Origin: Deltaproteobacteria bacterium
GTDB taxonomy: Bacteria; Desulfobacterota; GWC2-55-46; JAJCZF01
Direction of reading: 5' to 3'
NCBI GenBank assembly: GCA_029262535.1
Contig: JAJCZF010000083.1
Location: 1-37,093 of the forward strand
DNA length: 37,093 nucleotides
The translations under genes and the position numbers were made by a program. Of this stretch, positions 25,471 through 34,857 are shown one piece after another. The stretch's first letter is position 1, and each line of letters begins with the position of its first letter. A model generated the notes under the pieces. The model did no database searches. It was not told where the DNA came from and worked only from the letters and a program-made list of their open reading frames with translations.

Positions 25471-27012
25471 CTATTCCCATTCAATTGTCGCAGGAGGTTT
25501 TGAGGATATATCATAAACAACGCGGTTTACTCCCCTGACCTCGTTTATTATCCTAGACGATATCTTCGCCAGCAGGTCGTAGTCGAGACGAACCCAGTCG
25601 GCGGTCATGCCGTCCCTGGACTCAACGGCGCGTATGGCTATGGTATTCTCATATGTGCGCTCGTCGCCCATGACGCCGACCGACTTAACCGGTAAAAGCA
25701 CGGCGAATGTCTGCCATATCTTCGTATAGAGCCCCGCCTTCTTTATCTCTTCGAGCACTATGAAGTCGGCCTCGCGCAGTATGTCGCACCTCTTTCGCGT
25801 CACCTCGCCAAGCACGCGAATTGCAAGCCCCGGTCCGGGGAAGGGCTGGCGGTCGATGACCTCCTCGCTCATACCCATCTCGCGCCCAAGCTCTCGTACC
25901 TCGTCCTTGAAGAGCTCGCGCAGAGGCTCGACAAGGTCGAGCTTCATATGGTCCAATAGGCCGCCGACATTGTGATGGCTCTTGATAGTAGCCGAGGGGC
26001 CCTTGAAAGAGACAGACTCAATCACATCGGGATAGAGAGTACCCTGTGCGAGAAACTCTACATTTTTGATCTTTGAGGCGGCCTCTTCAAATACATAGAT
26101 GAACTCGTTACCGATGATCTTACGCTTACGCTCCGGGTCAGTAATACCTTTTAATTTCTTTAAAAAACGAGTAGATGCGCTAACTTTCTTAAGATTCATC
26201 TTGAAGTTACGCCTAAGCATCTCTTCGACCTTTTCGCCCTCGTCCTTACGGAGCACGCCGTTATCGACAAATATACAGTAAAGCTGATTTCCGATGGCCT
26301 TATGGATCAGCACGGCGGCTACCGACGAGTCCACGCCGCCAGATATGCCGCAGACGACCTTGCGGTCGCCGACCTGCTCGCGTATCTCATTGATCGAGCT
26401 CTCTATAAAGGATTTCATAGTCCACTCGGACTTGAGGCCGCATATCTTATGAACAAAGTTCTGCAAGAGCTTTGCGCCCTTTGGCGTATGCACGACCTCC
26501 GGGTGAAACTGTACGCCATAGATCCTGCGCTCATGATCGGCGATCGAGGCGACCACCGAGTTAGAGAGCGCCGTCACCTCAAAACCGTCCGGGACCCTCT
26601 CCACGCGGTCTCCGTGAGACATCCAGACCTTCATAGGCGGCTTGAGCCCCGCAAATAGCCCTTCCATCTTGTCTATATTGATCGTTGCGGGACCGTACTC
26701 GCGTTCGCTCGACTTTTCAACATTGCCGCCGAGCAGCTTTGCCGTGAGCTGCATACCGTAACATATGCCCAAGACAGGTACGCCAAGCTCGTAAACCGAC
26801 TTGGGTATCTTCGGCGACTTCTTATCGTGTACGCTTGCAGGGCCGCCCGAGAGGATGATGCCGTGCGCGCCGAAGGCCCTTATCTTTTTGATGCCTATAT
26901 TATAGGGATGTATCTCGCAATAAACCTTGGCCTCACGCACGCGGCGGGCGATGAGCTGTGTATACTGGGAGCCGAAATCAAGTATCAGTATCTTCTCTTC
27001 ATGTATGGTCAT
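25471..27012 (-). CDS. guaA: GMP synthase (glutamine-hydrolysing)
   Basis: 513 residues, the normal two-domain form. It makes GMP from XMP, ATP and glutamine. The N-terminal class I amidotransferase has the nucleophile Cys84 in GICYGMQL and the His in QFHPEVVHT. The ATP pyrophosphatase P-loop is [11 protein letters not shown] near 219. The C-terminal dimerisation domain ends with the usual KPPATIEWE. It follows guaB with a 51-bp gap, so the two last steps of GMP synthesis are encoded together. Confidence 0.98.
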   Translation of the reverse strand: MTIHEEKILILDFGSQYTQLIARRVREAKVYCEIHPYNIGIKKIRAFGAHGIILSGGPASVHDKKSPKIPKSVYELGVPVLGICYGMQLTAKLLGGNVEKSSEREYGPATINIDKMEGLFAGLKPPMKVWMSHGDRVERVPDGFEVTALSNSVVASIADHERRIYGVQFHPEVVHTPKGAKLLQNFVHKICGLKSEWTMKSFIESSINEIREQVGDRKVVCGISGGVDSSVAAVLIHKAIGNQLYCIFVDNGVLRKDEGEKVEEMLRRNFKMNLKKVSASTRFLKKLKGITDPERKRKIIGNEFIYVFEEAASKIKNVEFLAQGTLYPDVIESVSFKGPSATIKSHHNVGGLLDHMKLDLVEPLRELFKDEVRELGREMGMSEEVIDRQPFPGPGLAIRVLGEVTRKRCDILREADFIVLEEIKKAGLYTKIWQTFAVLLPVKSVGVMGDERTYENTIAIRAVESRDGMTADWVRLDYDLLAKISSRIINEVRGVNRVVYDISSKPPATIEWE

Positions 27013-27063
27013 AAGTCAATATGCTTTCTTAAGTAATTCCTATAACTACTTATTATTAAAAAA

Positions 27064-28527
27064 CTAATTATCCTGACTGTAATTAGGAGCTTCCTTGGTT
27101 ATGGTTACGTCGTGTACGTGGCTCTCGCGGCGTCCGGCGCTTGTTATGCGGTGGAACTTGGCCTTCTTTTGCAACTCCGTTATATTCTTTGCGCCGGTAT
27201 ATCCCATGCCAGCCCTTATGCCTCCGACGAGCTGGTATATGGAGGAGGATATCGGCCCCTTGTACGGCACGCGCCCTTCTATGCCTTCGGGCACGAGCTT
27301 TAATTCGCTCTCGACATCGTCCTGGAAGTATCTGTCCTTACTGCCCTGCTTCATCGCCTCGATAGAGCCCATGCCGCGGTAGAGCTTAAAGGTCCGGCCC
27401 TGAAGCAAGACGGTCTCGCCGGGGCTCTCGTCGGTGCCTGCAAATAAGCCGCCTATCATTACCGAATCGGCTCCGACTGCGAGAGCCTTGGTAATATCTC
27501 CGGAAAACTTTATACCGCCGTCAGATATTACAGGTATGCCCTTCTTCCTTGCGGCGCTTACGGCGTCGAGCACGGCCGTTATCTGCGGCACGCCTATGCC
27601 GGTCACTATGCGTGTCGTACAGATCGAACCGGGTCCTACACCTACCTTAACCGCGTCCACCCCGGCCTTTATAAGGGCCTCGGCCCCCTCTTTGGTGGCG
27701 ATATTGCCGGCTATGAGTTCGATCTTCTTAAAATTCTTTTTAAGGTTCTTTACGGCTTCGAGCACGCCCTTGCTATGGCCGTGCGCCGTATCGACAGATA
27801 TGATATCGGCCCCGGCGTTCAGAAGGGCTTCTGTGCGCTCTTCCAGGTCGAACGATACCCCGACCGCGGCCCCGACCCGGAGGCTTCCGTGTCCGTCCTT
27901 GCAAGAGTTCGGAAAGCGTAGACGTTTTTCTATATCGGTAACGGTCATCAGCCCCTTTAGATGGCCGTTCTTGTCGACCACGGGAAGCTTTTCAATCCTG
28001 TTTTCATGCATCTTGGCCTTTGCCCTGGTTATCGAGATGCCTACCTTGCCCGTTACGACATTGGTCGTCATTATCTCGCATATCGGCCTGTTCAGGTCGT
28101 TTTCAAACCTGAGATCACGGTTCGTAAGTATGCCGACAAGGCGACAGCCGTTCTCAACGATAGGGAAGCCGGAGATATTTTCTTCCTTCATTATCTTTAC
28201 CGCATCTGAGACCTTCTGATCGGGCGTGAGAGTTCTCGGCTCCTTTATTATGACCGACTCGTACTTCTTAACGCGGTCTACCATTGAGGCCTGCTCTTCT
28301 ATCGACAGGTTTTTGTGTATAATACCGATTCCGCCCTCCTGAGCTATGGCGATGGCCATACGGTATTCGGTCACAGTATCCATGGCGGCGCTTAGAAGCG
28401 GAATATTCAGCCGTATATTGGATGTCAGACGGGTCGATAGGTCCACATCCCTCGGAAGCACGCTCGAAAGGGCCGGAACGAGCAATAGGTCATCAAAGGT
28501 CAAACCCTCTTTTATCTTTAAAGCCAT
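27064..28527 (-). CDS. guaB: Inosine-5'-monophosphate dehydrogenase
   Basis: 487 residues, the normal length with CBS domains. It oxidises IMP to XMP with NAD. The catalytic Cys303 lies in [15 protein letters not shown]. Two CBS repeats (about 97-205) interrupt the barrel after strand 2. The flap region contains RVPYKGP, and the start [11 protein letters not shown] is typical. GGAGG lies seven bases before the ATG. It is upstream of guaA and 24 bp downstream of the Ppx/GppA gene. Confidence 0.98.
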   Translation of the reverse strand: MALKIKEGLTFDDLLLVPALSSVLPRDVDLSTRLTSNIRLNIPLLSAAMDTVTEYRMAIAIAQEGGIGIIHKNLSIEEQASMVDRVKKYESVIIKEPRTLTPDQKVSDAVKIMKEENISGFPIVENGCRLVGILTNRDLRFENDLNRPICEIMTTNVVTGKVGISITRAKAKMHENRIEKLPVVDKNGHLKGLMTVTDIEKRLRFPNSCKDGHGSLRVGAAVGVSFDLEERTEALLNAGADIISVDTAHGHSKGVLEAVKNLKKNFKKIELIAGNIATKEGAEALIKAGVDAVKVGVGPGSICTTRIVTGIGVPQITAVLDAVSAARKKGIPVISDGGIKFSGDITKALAVGADSVMIGGLFAGTDESPGETVLLQGRTFKLYRGMGSIEAMKQGSKDRYFQDDVESELKLVPEGIEGRVPYKGPISSSIYQLVGGIRAGMGYTGAKNITELQKKAKFHRITSAGRRESHVHDVTITKEAPNYSQDN

Positions 28528-28551
28528 GTAGTTACCTCCATTATTATAGGC

Positions 28552-29508
28552 TTATGACAAGTTATTGATCTTATCTATTATTATACCTTCGAGCAGGCCC
28601 GCGTCGGAGACTATAACGCTATCTATCTCCAAAAACCTCATGGCCTTAAGCGCGATAGCCGCGCCTGCGACTATCAGGTCTTCCCTGCCCTTTTCCAGAG
28701 AGAGAATCTTTGCCCGCTCTTTAATCGGCATGGCGAAGAGCTTGTGGTAGAGCGTTTCGACCTGCCAATAACTAAGCTCGTAATTATTGATCTTATCCCT
28801 GTCATAGACGGCAAGCTCCTGCGCCATGGCTGCGAGTGTCGTAAATGTCCCGGCAGTACCGATCAGGGCCGCGCCCTTTTGCTTCATATAGAGAGTTTCG
28901 TCTATGCGAGAGGCGAGCATCTTCTCCTCCAGCGGGATATAGAGCCAGTCGATGGCATCCTCCAACATGACCATATCGAGTTCCTTGGGCGGATCGTGCA
29001 AGAGATACCTCTCTGTAAGCGCTACGACACCCATATCGAGACTGTAAGCGCCGCGTACGTCGTTATTAACCGTAAAGGTAAACTCGGTCGAGCCGCCGCC
29101 GATATCCATGACAACCATACGCACGGCCTTGCAATCAAGCACGCTCCTTACACCTAAGAGGCCTAAGCGCGCCTCTTCCTTGCCCTCTATGATATCTATG
29201 TCGAGGTCGCACTCTTCCTTGGCCCTTGAGAGAAATTTATCGCTATTAACGGCCCGCCTGAGCGCGCTCGTCGCAACGGCGCGTATATGGTCCACGCCGT
29301 ACTCGTCGATAGACTTCTTAAAATGGCAAAGCGCCTCAATCGTACGCTCGGCGCTTTCCGCGTCCAGACCGTGCTCTTCCGTAAAAGAGCCGCCAAGGCG
29401 TGTTATCACGCGGTCATACACGAGCGGCTTAAGAGCGCCGCTACCGTCAACCTCCGCCACCAAAAGGCGTAGAGTATTGGTCCCTATATCTATAGAAGCT
29501 ATCTTCAT
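28552..29508 (-). CDS. Ppx/GppA-family phosphatase
   Basis: 318 residues, the short form without the C-terminal HD-like extension. The family includes exopolyphosphatase and guanosine pentaphosphatase. The ASKHA nucleotide-binding motifs are IDIGTNTLRLLVAEV at 5-19, VVMDIGGGSTEF near 132, and GTAGTFTTLAAM in the second half. Whether it acts on polyphosphate or pppGpp cannot be told from sequence. It is close to guaB/guaA, and a VTC-like polymerase lies 15 kb away. Confidence 0.92.
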   Translation of the reverse strand: MKIASIDIGTNTLRLLVAEVDGSGALKPLVYDRVITRLGGSFTEEHGLDAESAERTIEALCHFKKSIDEYGVDHIRAVATSALRRAVNSDKFLSRAKEECDLDIDIIEGKEEARLGLLGVRSVLDCKAVRMVVMDIGGGSTEFTFTVNNDVRGAYSLDMGVVALTERYLLHDPPKELDMVMLEDAIDWLYIPLEEKMLASRIDETLYMKQKGAALIGTAGTFTTLAAMAQELAVYDRDKINNYELSYWQVETLYHKLFAMPIKERAKILSLEKGREDLIVAGAAIALKAMRFLEIDSVIVSDAGLLEGIIIDKINNLS

Positions 29509-29570
29509 ATTAATATTTATCCTATTATTAAAGCTAATTAAATCCGCATATTAGCTTAAATTAGTTAAAG

Positions 29571-29984
29571 TTAGTTATTAATTCTTTCCGTCGCTATGGA
29601 GAGAGACCCTGCTCCTGCCTTTTTTGCTATATCGAGTACCTCTATTACCCGCCCGTGATCCGTATCCGTATCGGCGCGAAGTATTACGCTCTTTGCCGTT
29701 CCTTCTGCAAATCGGTCTTTCATAAGTTCAAAAAGCCCCTCTACCGCGACCGGGTTATTATCTATATATATCGTGCCGTCGGCGGTCATAGCCAACAGGA
29801 TTCCGTCGCCTGTGCCGCTTGATGCGGTCTCCGCCTGGGGCAGTTTCAACTTAAAAGAGTCCATCATGATGAGCGGTGTCGTCACCATAAAGATCACCAG
29901 AAGGACGAGCATAACATCGGTAAGCGGCGTTATATTGATCTCGGCCATGAGAGAGTCCGAGTTATCGTTGAGATTCCACGCCAC
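29571..29984 (-). CDS. ExbD/TolR-family energy-coupling protein
   Basis: 137 residues. One N-terminal membrane helix (about 17-40) contains the essential Asp in ITPLTDVMLVLLVIFMVT, which carries protons with ExbB/TolQ. The periplasmic part is about 95 residues. A GTG start is supported by GGGAG and lies 4 bp after the ExbB-like stop. No TonB or TolA gene is visible nearby, so the partner (Tol-Pal or TonB) is undecided. Confidence 0.9.
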   Translation of the reverse strand: MAWNLNDNSDSLMAEINITPLTDVMLVLLVIFMVTTPLIMMDSFKLKLPQAETASSGTGDGILLAMTADGTIYIDNNPVAVEGLFELMKDRFAEGTAKSVILRADTDTDHGRVIEVLDIAKKAGAGSLSIATERINN

Positions 29985-29988
29985 CGGC

Positions 29989-30633
29989 CTACTCCCTGCC
30001 CGTGCCTTCGCCCTTGGCGGCGGCCCTGGTTATCTCATCGGCAAGCTCGTGCGCCGCGGCCTCAAGATCGACCGCCAGCCGCTTAACGGCCCGAACAAAG
30101 TAGTTATATGCGATAACCGCCGGGATAGCGACGATAAGCCCCGCCGCGGTAGCGACCAATGCCTCGGCTATGCCACCGGTAACGGCCCCGACGCCTCCTT
30201 CAACGGTAAGCTCTCTAAATGCCTTCACTATACCGATAACCGTACCCAAAAGCCCGACAAAGGGAGCTGTCGAACCGACTGAGCCAAGTACGCCGAGATA
30301 ACGCTCAAGCGCGGTTACAACGACCTTGGCGCGCGGCTCCATGGAGCTGAGTATATCAGATTTGCCTCCCTTTCGGCTCTTTAGACCGGCGAGGAATATC
30401 GACGAAAGCGGACCCTTATTGGCCTTGGCATGATCCAGCCCGCCCTTTAGCCCATTGGAGTCGAGTGCGGACTTAATAGCGCCAAGTTCAGCAAAAAGCC
30501 CCTTTCTAAAGGCGGAAAAGGCCGAAAACTTGCCTATGATAACGGCAAGCGAGGCGACGGAGAAGGCCAGAAGCACAGCCATGACAAGGCCGCCGCGAAG
30601 CATAGAGTCTAATATATTAAAGTCTTCAAACAT
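29989..30633 (-). CDS. ExbB/TolQ/MotA-family proton channel protein
   Basis: 214 residues with three membrane helices (about 13-35, 118-140, 155-180). The signature GSTAPFVGLLGTVIGIVKAF and the third helix GGIAEALVATAAGLIVAIPAV are present. It forms the proton channel with the ExbD-like protein encoded right after it. It is the first gene of the run ExbB, ExbD, Ppx/GppA, guaB, guaA; the upstream 668 bp is repeats. Confidence 0.92.
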   Translation of the reverse strand: MFEDFNILDSMLRGGLVMAVLLAFSVASLAVIIGKFSAFSAFRKGLFAELGAIKSALDSNGLKGGLDHAKANKGPLSSIFLAGLKSRKGGKSDILSSMEPRAKVVVTALERYLGVLGSVGSTAPFVGLLGTVIGIVKAFRELTVEGGVGAVTGGIAEALVATAAGLIVAIPAVIAYNYFVRAVKRLAVDLEAAAHELADEITRAAAKGEGTGRE

Positions 30634-30764
30634 CTTTCGAACCGCCTCTAACGTAGAAAAGCTTTATTTATCATGCACTAAAGACCCGTAGCGGGCAACA
30701 AAACCGCCACTTCCAATAATTTGATATTTTACCGCTTGGGCCAAAGACTTACAAGCACTAATTT

Positions 30765-30828
30765 GAACACAAGTGTTCTCTTATTTCGCGGTGGGGATCT
30801 AGTGGAGGACGGTAGATCTGTATCCGCG
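30765..30828 (+). repeat. Family B repeat, copy B9
   Basis: The hairpin GAACACAAGTGTTC has both arms changed in step relative to other copies. It is followed by TCTTATTTCGCGG and then TATCCGCG. A further CCGCG/CGCGG pair extends to about 30840. It is on the plus strand, in the repeat-filled stretch 30634-31168. Confidence 0.75.
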
Positions 30829-30858
30829 ACGATAACGCGGAGAGGCACACACTAGAGC

Positions 30859-31012
30859 CGGTTCAGGTTTGTAACCTGAACCGCAACGTTAAGACCGGCA
30901 TGGCGGCAACCAATGAGAGAAAGAATGCTGGCGGAATATCTGAGGGCAAAAGCGAGCCGTTTAAGAGACCGAACTTTTTAACGTTTCGGTTCAAGGTACA
31001 ACCTTGAACCGG
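30859..31012. repeat. Family C composite, two palindromes
   Basis: 30859-30883 is CGGTTCAGGTT/AACCTGAACCG with loop TGT, where one arm pair differs from the other copies and still matches. 30988-31012 is the standard CGGTTCAAGGT palindrome. The layout mirrors 4434-4561. Confidence 0.75.
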
Positions 31013-31046
31013 GCTCCCCTCTAAGCACATAATAAAACACACCTTT

Positions 31047-31073
31047 TGCATTTTTTTAAAAAATGCACTTTTT
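31047..31073 (+). terminator. Terminator-like A/T-rich hairpin
   Basis: TGCATTTTTT and AAAAAATGCA form a 10-bp perfect stem, followed by CTTTTT. It could stop transcription in either direction. Confidence 0.4.
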
Positions 31074-31168
31074 CCGTCTTTTAGCCTCTTTTAAACGATT
31101 CAAAAATATAAATAGTTAGGGGAAGTAATTACGACTCCTCCAAATCTAATAATACACGGAGGTATGGG

Positions 31169-31258
31169 GTGAAGAAACCTTATGAACGCATCAAGCTCAT
31201 ATTAGTGATTACTGAGATAATCAATAATATAGCAGAGATAGCCAACTATTTCATCTAG
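31169..31258 (+). CDS. Possible 29-residue microprotein
   Basis: GTG start with a perfect GGAGGT at 31158-31163, five bases ahead. It reads VKKPYERIKLILVITEII and then NNIAEIANYFI to a TAG. The N-terminal five residues are basic and aromatic, and the rest is hydrophobic with regularly spaced Ile, fitting an amphipathic or membrane helix. No upstream promoter is certain. It is too short for family recognition; the beginning loosely recalls leader peptides of modified-peptide precursors, but no modifying enzyme is nearby. The clean ribosome site is the main support. Confidence 0.4.
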   Translation: MKKPYERIKLILVITEIINNIAEIANYFI

Positions 31259-31301
31259 TAGAATCCCTCAACCGGTTAATTTGACCGGTTGGGGTACAAC
31301 T

Positions 31302-31817
31302 TTAAGACTCCCTGTAATTATTGGAATATTCGATATAGTTCTTTGCGGATTGCAGATTATGGGCGCGCTCTTCCGGGGTGGTCTCTCTTTTGAACTTCGC
31401 GGGCATGCCCATTACGAGAGAGCCTGGCGGGACCTTCATGCCTTCGGTGACGAGCGCGCCGGCGGCGACTATCGAGTCGGCGCCTATCTCGGCGTTATCG
31501 AGTATGACCGCGCCCATGCCAATAAGGCAACGGTCGCCGACCGTACATCCGTGAAGCGTAACCGAGTGGCCGATCGTTACGTCGTCGCCGATATTAAGCG
31601 GGTAGGTGTCGTTTGTGACATGCAGAACCGAGTTGTCCTGTACATTGGTCCTTGCGCCGATCTTTATATAGTGAACGTCACCACGCGCCACGGCATTACA
31701 CCAAAAGCTCGAAAACGACCCTATCTCAACATCGCCGTAAACGCAAGCCGTATCATCCAGATAGACCGTTTCGTCTATACGGGGTAACTTTCCTTTATAG
31801 GGCTTTATATTGGCCAT
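31302..31817 (-). CDS. Gamma-carbonic-anhydrase-like hexapeptide protein
   Basis: 171 residues, left-handed beta-helix. Hexapeptide turns run from about 20 to 135 (IGARTNVQD, IGDDVTIGHS, IGMGAVILDNAEIG). Likely zinc ligands are H66 in SVLHVT, and H84 and H89 in IGHSVTLHG, spaced as in the family. A C-terminal helix follows. Homologues (YrdA, PaaY, gamma-CA) bind zinc, but activity varies, so carbonic anhydrase function is not certain. It ends close to the end of the microgene on the opposite strand. Confidence 0.9.
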   Translation of the reverse strand: MANIKPYKGKLPRIDETVYLDDTACVYGDVEIGSFSSFWCNAVARGDVHYIKIGARTNVQDNSVLHVTNDTYPLNIGDDVTIGHSVTLHGCTVGDRCLIGMGAVILDNAEIGADSIVAAGALVTEGMKVPPGSLVMGMPAKFKRETTPEERAHNLQSAKNYIEYSNNYRES

Positions 31818-31861
31818 AATTACACCTACTTACTACAGCTATTGCCTCTTGTCCCTAGCGG

Positions 31862-31923
31862 CGCGGACAACCATACAGGAGATCCAAGAACTTCCCCCGC
31901 GATATAAGAGCAGACCTGTCTGC
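31862..31923 (-). repeat. Family B repeat, copy B10
   Basis: The hairpin GCAGACCTGTCTGC (31910-31923) has a paired change (G/C for C/G) relative to GCACACCTGTGTGC. The stem CGCGGA/CCCGCG follows. It is in direct tandem with B11. Confidence 0.8.
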
Positions 31924-31932
31924 CTTCTTCAT

Positions 31933-31997
31933 CCGCGTACTACCAACATGCGCCCCCTGCAAGCACAACACCGCGAAATAAGAGCACACCTGTGTGC
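31933..31997 (-). repeat. Family B repeat, copy B11, 3' of the DUF5989 gene
   Basis: The hairpin GCACACCTGTGTGC (31984-31997) lies 15 bp from the stop of the DUF5989 gene, followed on the minus strand by TCTTATTTCGCGG. Confidence 0.8.
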
Positions 31998-32012
31998 CTG
32001 TCTGCCTGTACG

Positions 32013-32171
32013 CTAAAAGAGTGCGTAAATAAAGGGCGCCAGAGCGCTGCCCTGCGTAAATACGATTAAAGATCCGAGAAGCACCAACGCCAGTACTATG
32101 GGCAAGAGCCACCACTTCTTCCGTACCTTTAAAAAGTCCCAGAACTCGCCTACAATCGATAACTTGGACAT
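32013..32171 (-). CDS. DUF5989 small membrane protein
   Basis: 52 residues: a basic-aromatic segment (FLKVRKKWW) followed by one membrane helix (LLPIVLALVLLGSLIVF, about 22-39) and the ending SALAPFIYALF. This is the DUF5989 pattern, found with SxtJ and SxtI-type carbamoyltransferases (called SxtK in saxitoxin clusters). It is third in the carbamoyltransferase-SxtJ-DUF5989 set on the minus strand. Its molecular role is unknown. Confidence 0.85.
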   Translation of the reverse strand: MSKLSIVGEFWDFLKVRKKWWLLPIVLALVLLGSLIVFTQGSALAPFIYALF

Positions 32172-32308
32172 ACCTACTCCATAAAAAAAGGAAATTTCAT
32201 AAAAACTTTTCAGATACTTTTCATTTAAAAGAAGGGCGATACCCCTTCGGACTGTAAGGCCTTTCCTGACAAAGGAAAAAGACCGACCGTCTCTTCTTTA
32301 TAACAAGC

Positions 32309-32725
32309 CTAGAACTGTTTTTCAAGATCCTCTTTATTGAATTCCTTCTCTTCCCAACGGTTCCAGTAGCTTGTGGCAGACTTATCAACGCCGCCGCCGA
32401 GCACCTTCTTTCCAACAAGGCGCAAAAGGAGGCCAATAACTGTAAAGACGACATAGTAGAGGATCGAAAGGATCAGACGGGTCATAAAGAAACCCATGAC
32501 AACGGCAATACCCATCCAGACCTTTTGCAAAGGCGTAAGCACCTTTGGAAAAAGAATACCAAGGACGAAGAGGACTCCGCCGATACCTAGCAGATAGGGA
32601 TGCGCGGGGCTGTCGTACCACCACAAGAGCGCGCCGAGCGCAAACAAGACGCCGCCTACCAAGAGGCCGAAGTTACGAAGGTCCTTTTTAGAGGACTTTA
32701 TCTCTTTAAGTTCTTTTAAGATCAT
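32309..32725 (-). CDS. SxtJ-family membrane protein
   Basis: 138 residues. Three or four membrane helices (about 22-36, 46-60, 69-90, 88-105) with the family words FGLLVGGVLFALGALLWW, PLQKVWMGIAVVMGFFMTR and IGLLLRLVGKK. SxtJ was named in saxitoxin clusters but occurs widely beside carbamoyltransferases, as here. Function unproven. It lies 97 bp downstream of the carbamoyltransferase and 137 bp upstream of the DUF5989 gene. Confidence 0.85.
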   Translation of the reverse strand: MILKELKEIKSSKKDLRNFGLLVGGVLFALGALLWWYDSPAHPYLLGIGGVLFVLGILFPKVLTPLQKVWMGIAVVMGFFMTRLILSILYYVVFTVIGLLLRLVGKKVLGGGVDKSATSYWNRWEEKEFNKEDLEKQF

Positions 32726-32738
32726 AACGACAGAAAGA

Positions 32739-32770
32739 TGAGGAAAACTTTTTGTAAAAAGTCTTCCTCA
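32739..32770. repeat. Hairpin between the carbamoyltransferase and sxtJ-like genes
   Basis: TGAGGAAAACTTTTT and AAAAAGTCTTCCTCA form a near-perfect stem around GT. It could be a terminator, a processing site or a REP element. Only one clear copy is present. Confidence 0.5.
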
Positions 32771-32822
32771 AACTCCTTTCAAAAACTTTTAATTGGGCCA
32801 CCACACAATACGGTGCCCCTTA

Positions 32823-34640
32823 TTAATCGAGCTTAAATTCCTTACGCCAGTCGGTATCTTCCTTAAGCGGCGTCTGTTTTCTCTTATCCAATAAGAAATT
32901 GCCCAATACCAAATAGTCCATATCGGTCCGCATAAAACAACGAAAGGCGTCTTCAGGGCTATTTACTATCGGCTCGCCTCTAACATTGAAAGAGGTATTC
33001 ACAACAACAGCAGAGCCGTAGGCCTTATCAAATGCCGCTATCGTATCGTAAAAACGCGGGTTGGTCTCCTTGTGTATCGTCTGAACCCGCGCCGAATAAT
33101 CTACATGCGTAACAGCCGGTAGCGACGAGCGCACGATATTCAGTTTTTCTATGCCAAAAAGGGTCTCTTCTTCAGCGGTCATCTCACGGCGCAGCTCCTT
33201 TTTAATCGGAGCGACGAGCAACATATAGGGGCTCTTCGTATCTATCTCGAAATAATCCGAGACGCGCTCGGCAAGCACCGCCGGGGCGAAAGGCCTAAAA
33301 GACTCGCGGAACTTTATCTTGAGATTCATTATCTCCTGCATCTTCGAGCTTCGAGCGTCGCCTATTATAGAACGACCGCCAAGGGCGCGCGGACCGAACT
33401 CCATCCTGCCCTCGAACCACCCAAGGACCTTCTCTTCGGCTATGAGTTCGGCTATGCGCGGCGCGAACTCTTCATCAGAGAGTTTCTTATATGGATAACC
33501 GCCATCTTCAAGAAAAGCCTCTATCTCATTCTCCTTATATTCGGGGCCGAGATAGGAGCCGCTCTGAAGGTCGTTAATACCGTCAACCTTTCGCGGGCTG
33601 TCGTTATATTGATAGAGCCCCATCAGGGCCGCGCCTAGCGCGCCGCCGGCGTCTCCGGCTGCGGGTTGAATCCATATCTCGTCAAAGATACCTTCACGCA
33701 GAATCTTGCCGTTTACAACACAGTTGAGCGCCACGCCGCCGGCAAGGCAGAGCCGCTTTTGCCCGGTCTCTTTCCTTATATGACGGGCCGTACGGAAGAT
33801 AACCTCCTCGGTCACCTCCTGTACCGACCTGGCTAGGTCCATCTCGCGCTGCGTTATCGTAGACTCGGCCTCTCTCGGCTCTGCGCCGAAGAGCTTGTGC
33901 ATCTTATCGGTCGTCATGGTCAGACCGGCGCAGTAATTAAAGTAACTCATATCGAACCTGTAGGAGCCGTCCTCCTTCACGTCGATCAGATTATCCATTA
34001 TGAGATCTTTATAAATGGGCTCGCCGTACGGAGCGAGCCCCATGACCTTGTACTCGCCCGAATTGACCTTGAAACCTGTATAAAAGGTAAAGGCCGAATA
34101 TAAGAGCCCTATGGAGTGCGGGAAGGTGATATCGGCCATGATCTTTATACGGTTGCCGGAACCAACGCCCCAGCTCGTCGTCGTCCACTCCCCCACGCCG
34201 TCCATCGTGAGGAAGGCCGCCTCGTCGAAGGGAGAGGGAAAGAATGCCGAGGCGACATGCGACTCGTGATGAGAGGGAAATAGTATCTGCCCCTTAAAAT
34301 CAAGATCGTCCTTTATCTGTTCCTTTATCCAGAGCTTTTGCTTTATCCAGACCGGCATGGCCTTTATAAACGATTTGATGCCGAGCGGCGCGTAGGCGAG
34401 ATAGGTCTCCAGAATGCGCTCGAACTTCAGCAGCGGCTTATCGTAAAAGCATACCATGTCGATATCGGCGCGCGTAAGCCCCTGGCTCTTGAGACAATAG
34501 TCTATGGCGTTGGCCGGAAAGGCCGGGTCGTGCTTAATGCGCGTAAAACGCTCTTCCTGCGCCGCCGCGACGATAAGCCCGTCTTTCACAAGCGCCGCCG
34601 CGCTGTCGTGATAAAAAGCCGATATGCCCAGTATATTCAT
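32823..34640 (-). CDS. Carbamoyltransferase (NodU/CmcH/SxtI family)
   Basis: 605 residues, normal length. The family transfers a carbamoyl group from carbamoyl phosphate, through carbamoyl-adenylate, to hydroxyls of sugars, antibiotics or other small molecules. The N-terminal Kae1-like domain begins ILGISAFYHDSAAAL and has the metal-binding HxxxH at H124 and H128, and MDGVGEWTTT at 146-155. GGVALNCVVNGK lies mid-protein. The C-terminal YrdC-like domain contains FGPRALGGRSI and FRPFAPAVL. It leads the set with SxtJ and DUF5989. The acceptor is unknown; the nearby envelope glycosyltransferases make a sugar possible, but that is a guess. Confidence 0.93.
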   Translation of the reverse strand: MNILGISAFYHDSAAALVKDGLIVAAAQEERFTRIKHDPAFPANAIDYCLKSQGLTRADIDMVCFYDKPLLKFERILETYLAYAPLGIKSFIKAMPVWIKQKLWIKEQIKDDLDFKGQILFPSHHESHVASAFFPSPFDEAAFLTMDGVGEWTTTSWGVGSGNRIKIMADITFPHSIGLLYSAFTFYTGFKVNSGEYKVMGLAPYGEPIYKDLIMDNLIDVKEDGSYRFDMSYFNYCAGLTMTTDKMHKLFGAEPREAESTITQREMDLARSVQEVTEEVIFRTARHIRKETGQKRLCLAGGVALNCVVNGKILREGIFDEIWIQPAAGDAGGALGAALMGLYQYNDSPRKVDGINDLQSGSYLGPEYKENEIEAFLEDGGYPYKKLSDEEFAPRIAELIAEEKVLGWFEGRMEFGPRALGGRSIIGDARSSKMQEIMNLKIKFRESFRPFAPAVLAERVSDYFEIDTKSPYMLLVAPIKKELRREMTAEEETLFGIEKLNIVRSSLPAVTHVDYSARVQTIHKETNPRFYDTIAAFDKAYGSAVVVNTSFNVRGEPIVNSPEDAFRCFMRTDMDYLVLGNFLLDKRKQTPLKEDTDWRKEFKLD

Positions 34641-34772
34641 AAAGTCAACGCCTTAAGTTAGAGAAACTAGAAATTGTCTAATATGAAATGATACTGGTTT
34701 TCTTATGGAAAATCAATAGTAATACTATCAAGCACAGAACCTTGCGCACCTTAACAAATTACCAGCACCAAC

Positions 34773-34801
34773 TGGACAACCCGCCCCTCACATGCTAAAA
34801 T
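34773..34801 (+). promoter_or_regulatory. Candidate sigma-70 promoter of the MEMO1-like gene
   Basis: TGGACA and TAAAAT separated by 17 bp, about 57 bp before the preferred GTG start. It overlaps an in-frame upstream ATG, arguing against that start. Confidence 0.4.
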
Positions 34802-34857
34802 TTATCTATAAGTACAGAGACTTATCATTATTTTTTCTTATCTATACGGAGGGCGCA

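Noticed and set aside
27434..28219. 261-codon open frame on the plus strand
   Set aside because: Antisense to guaB, whose every motif is intact; long open frames opposite such genes are a codon-usage effect.
34792..34857. Upstream ATG start for the MEMO1-like gene
   Set aside because: It overlaps the candidate -10 box, lacks a ribosome site, and adds residues not expected in the family.
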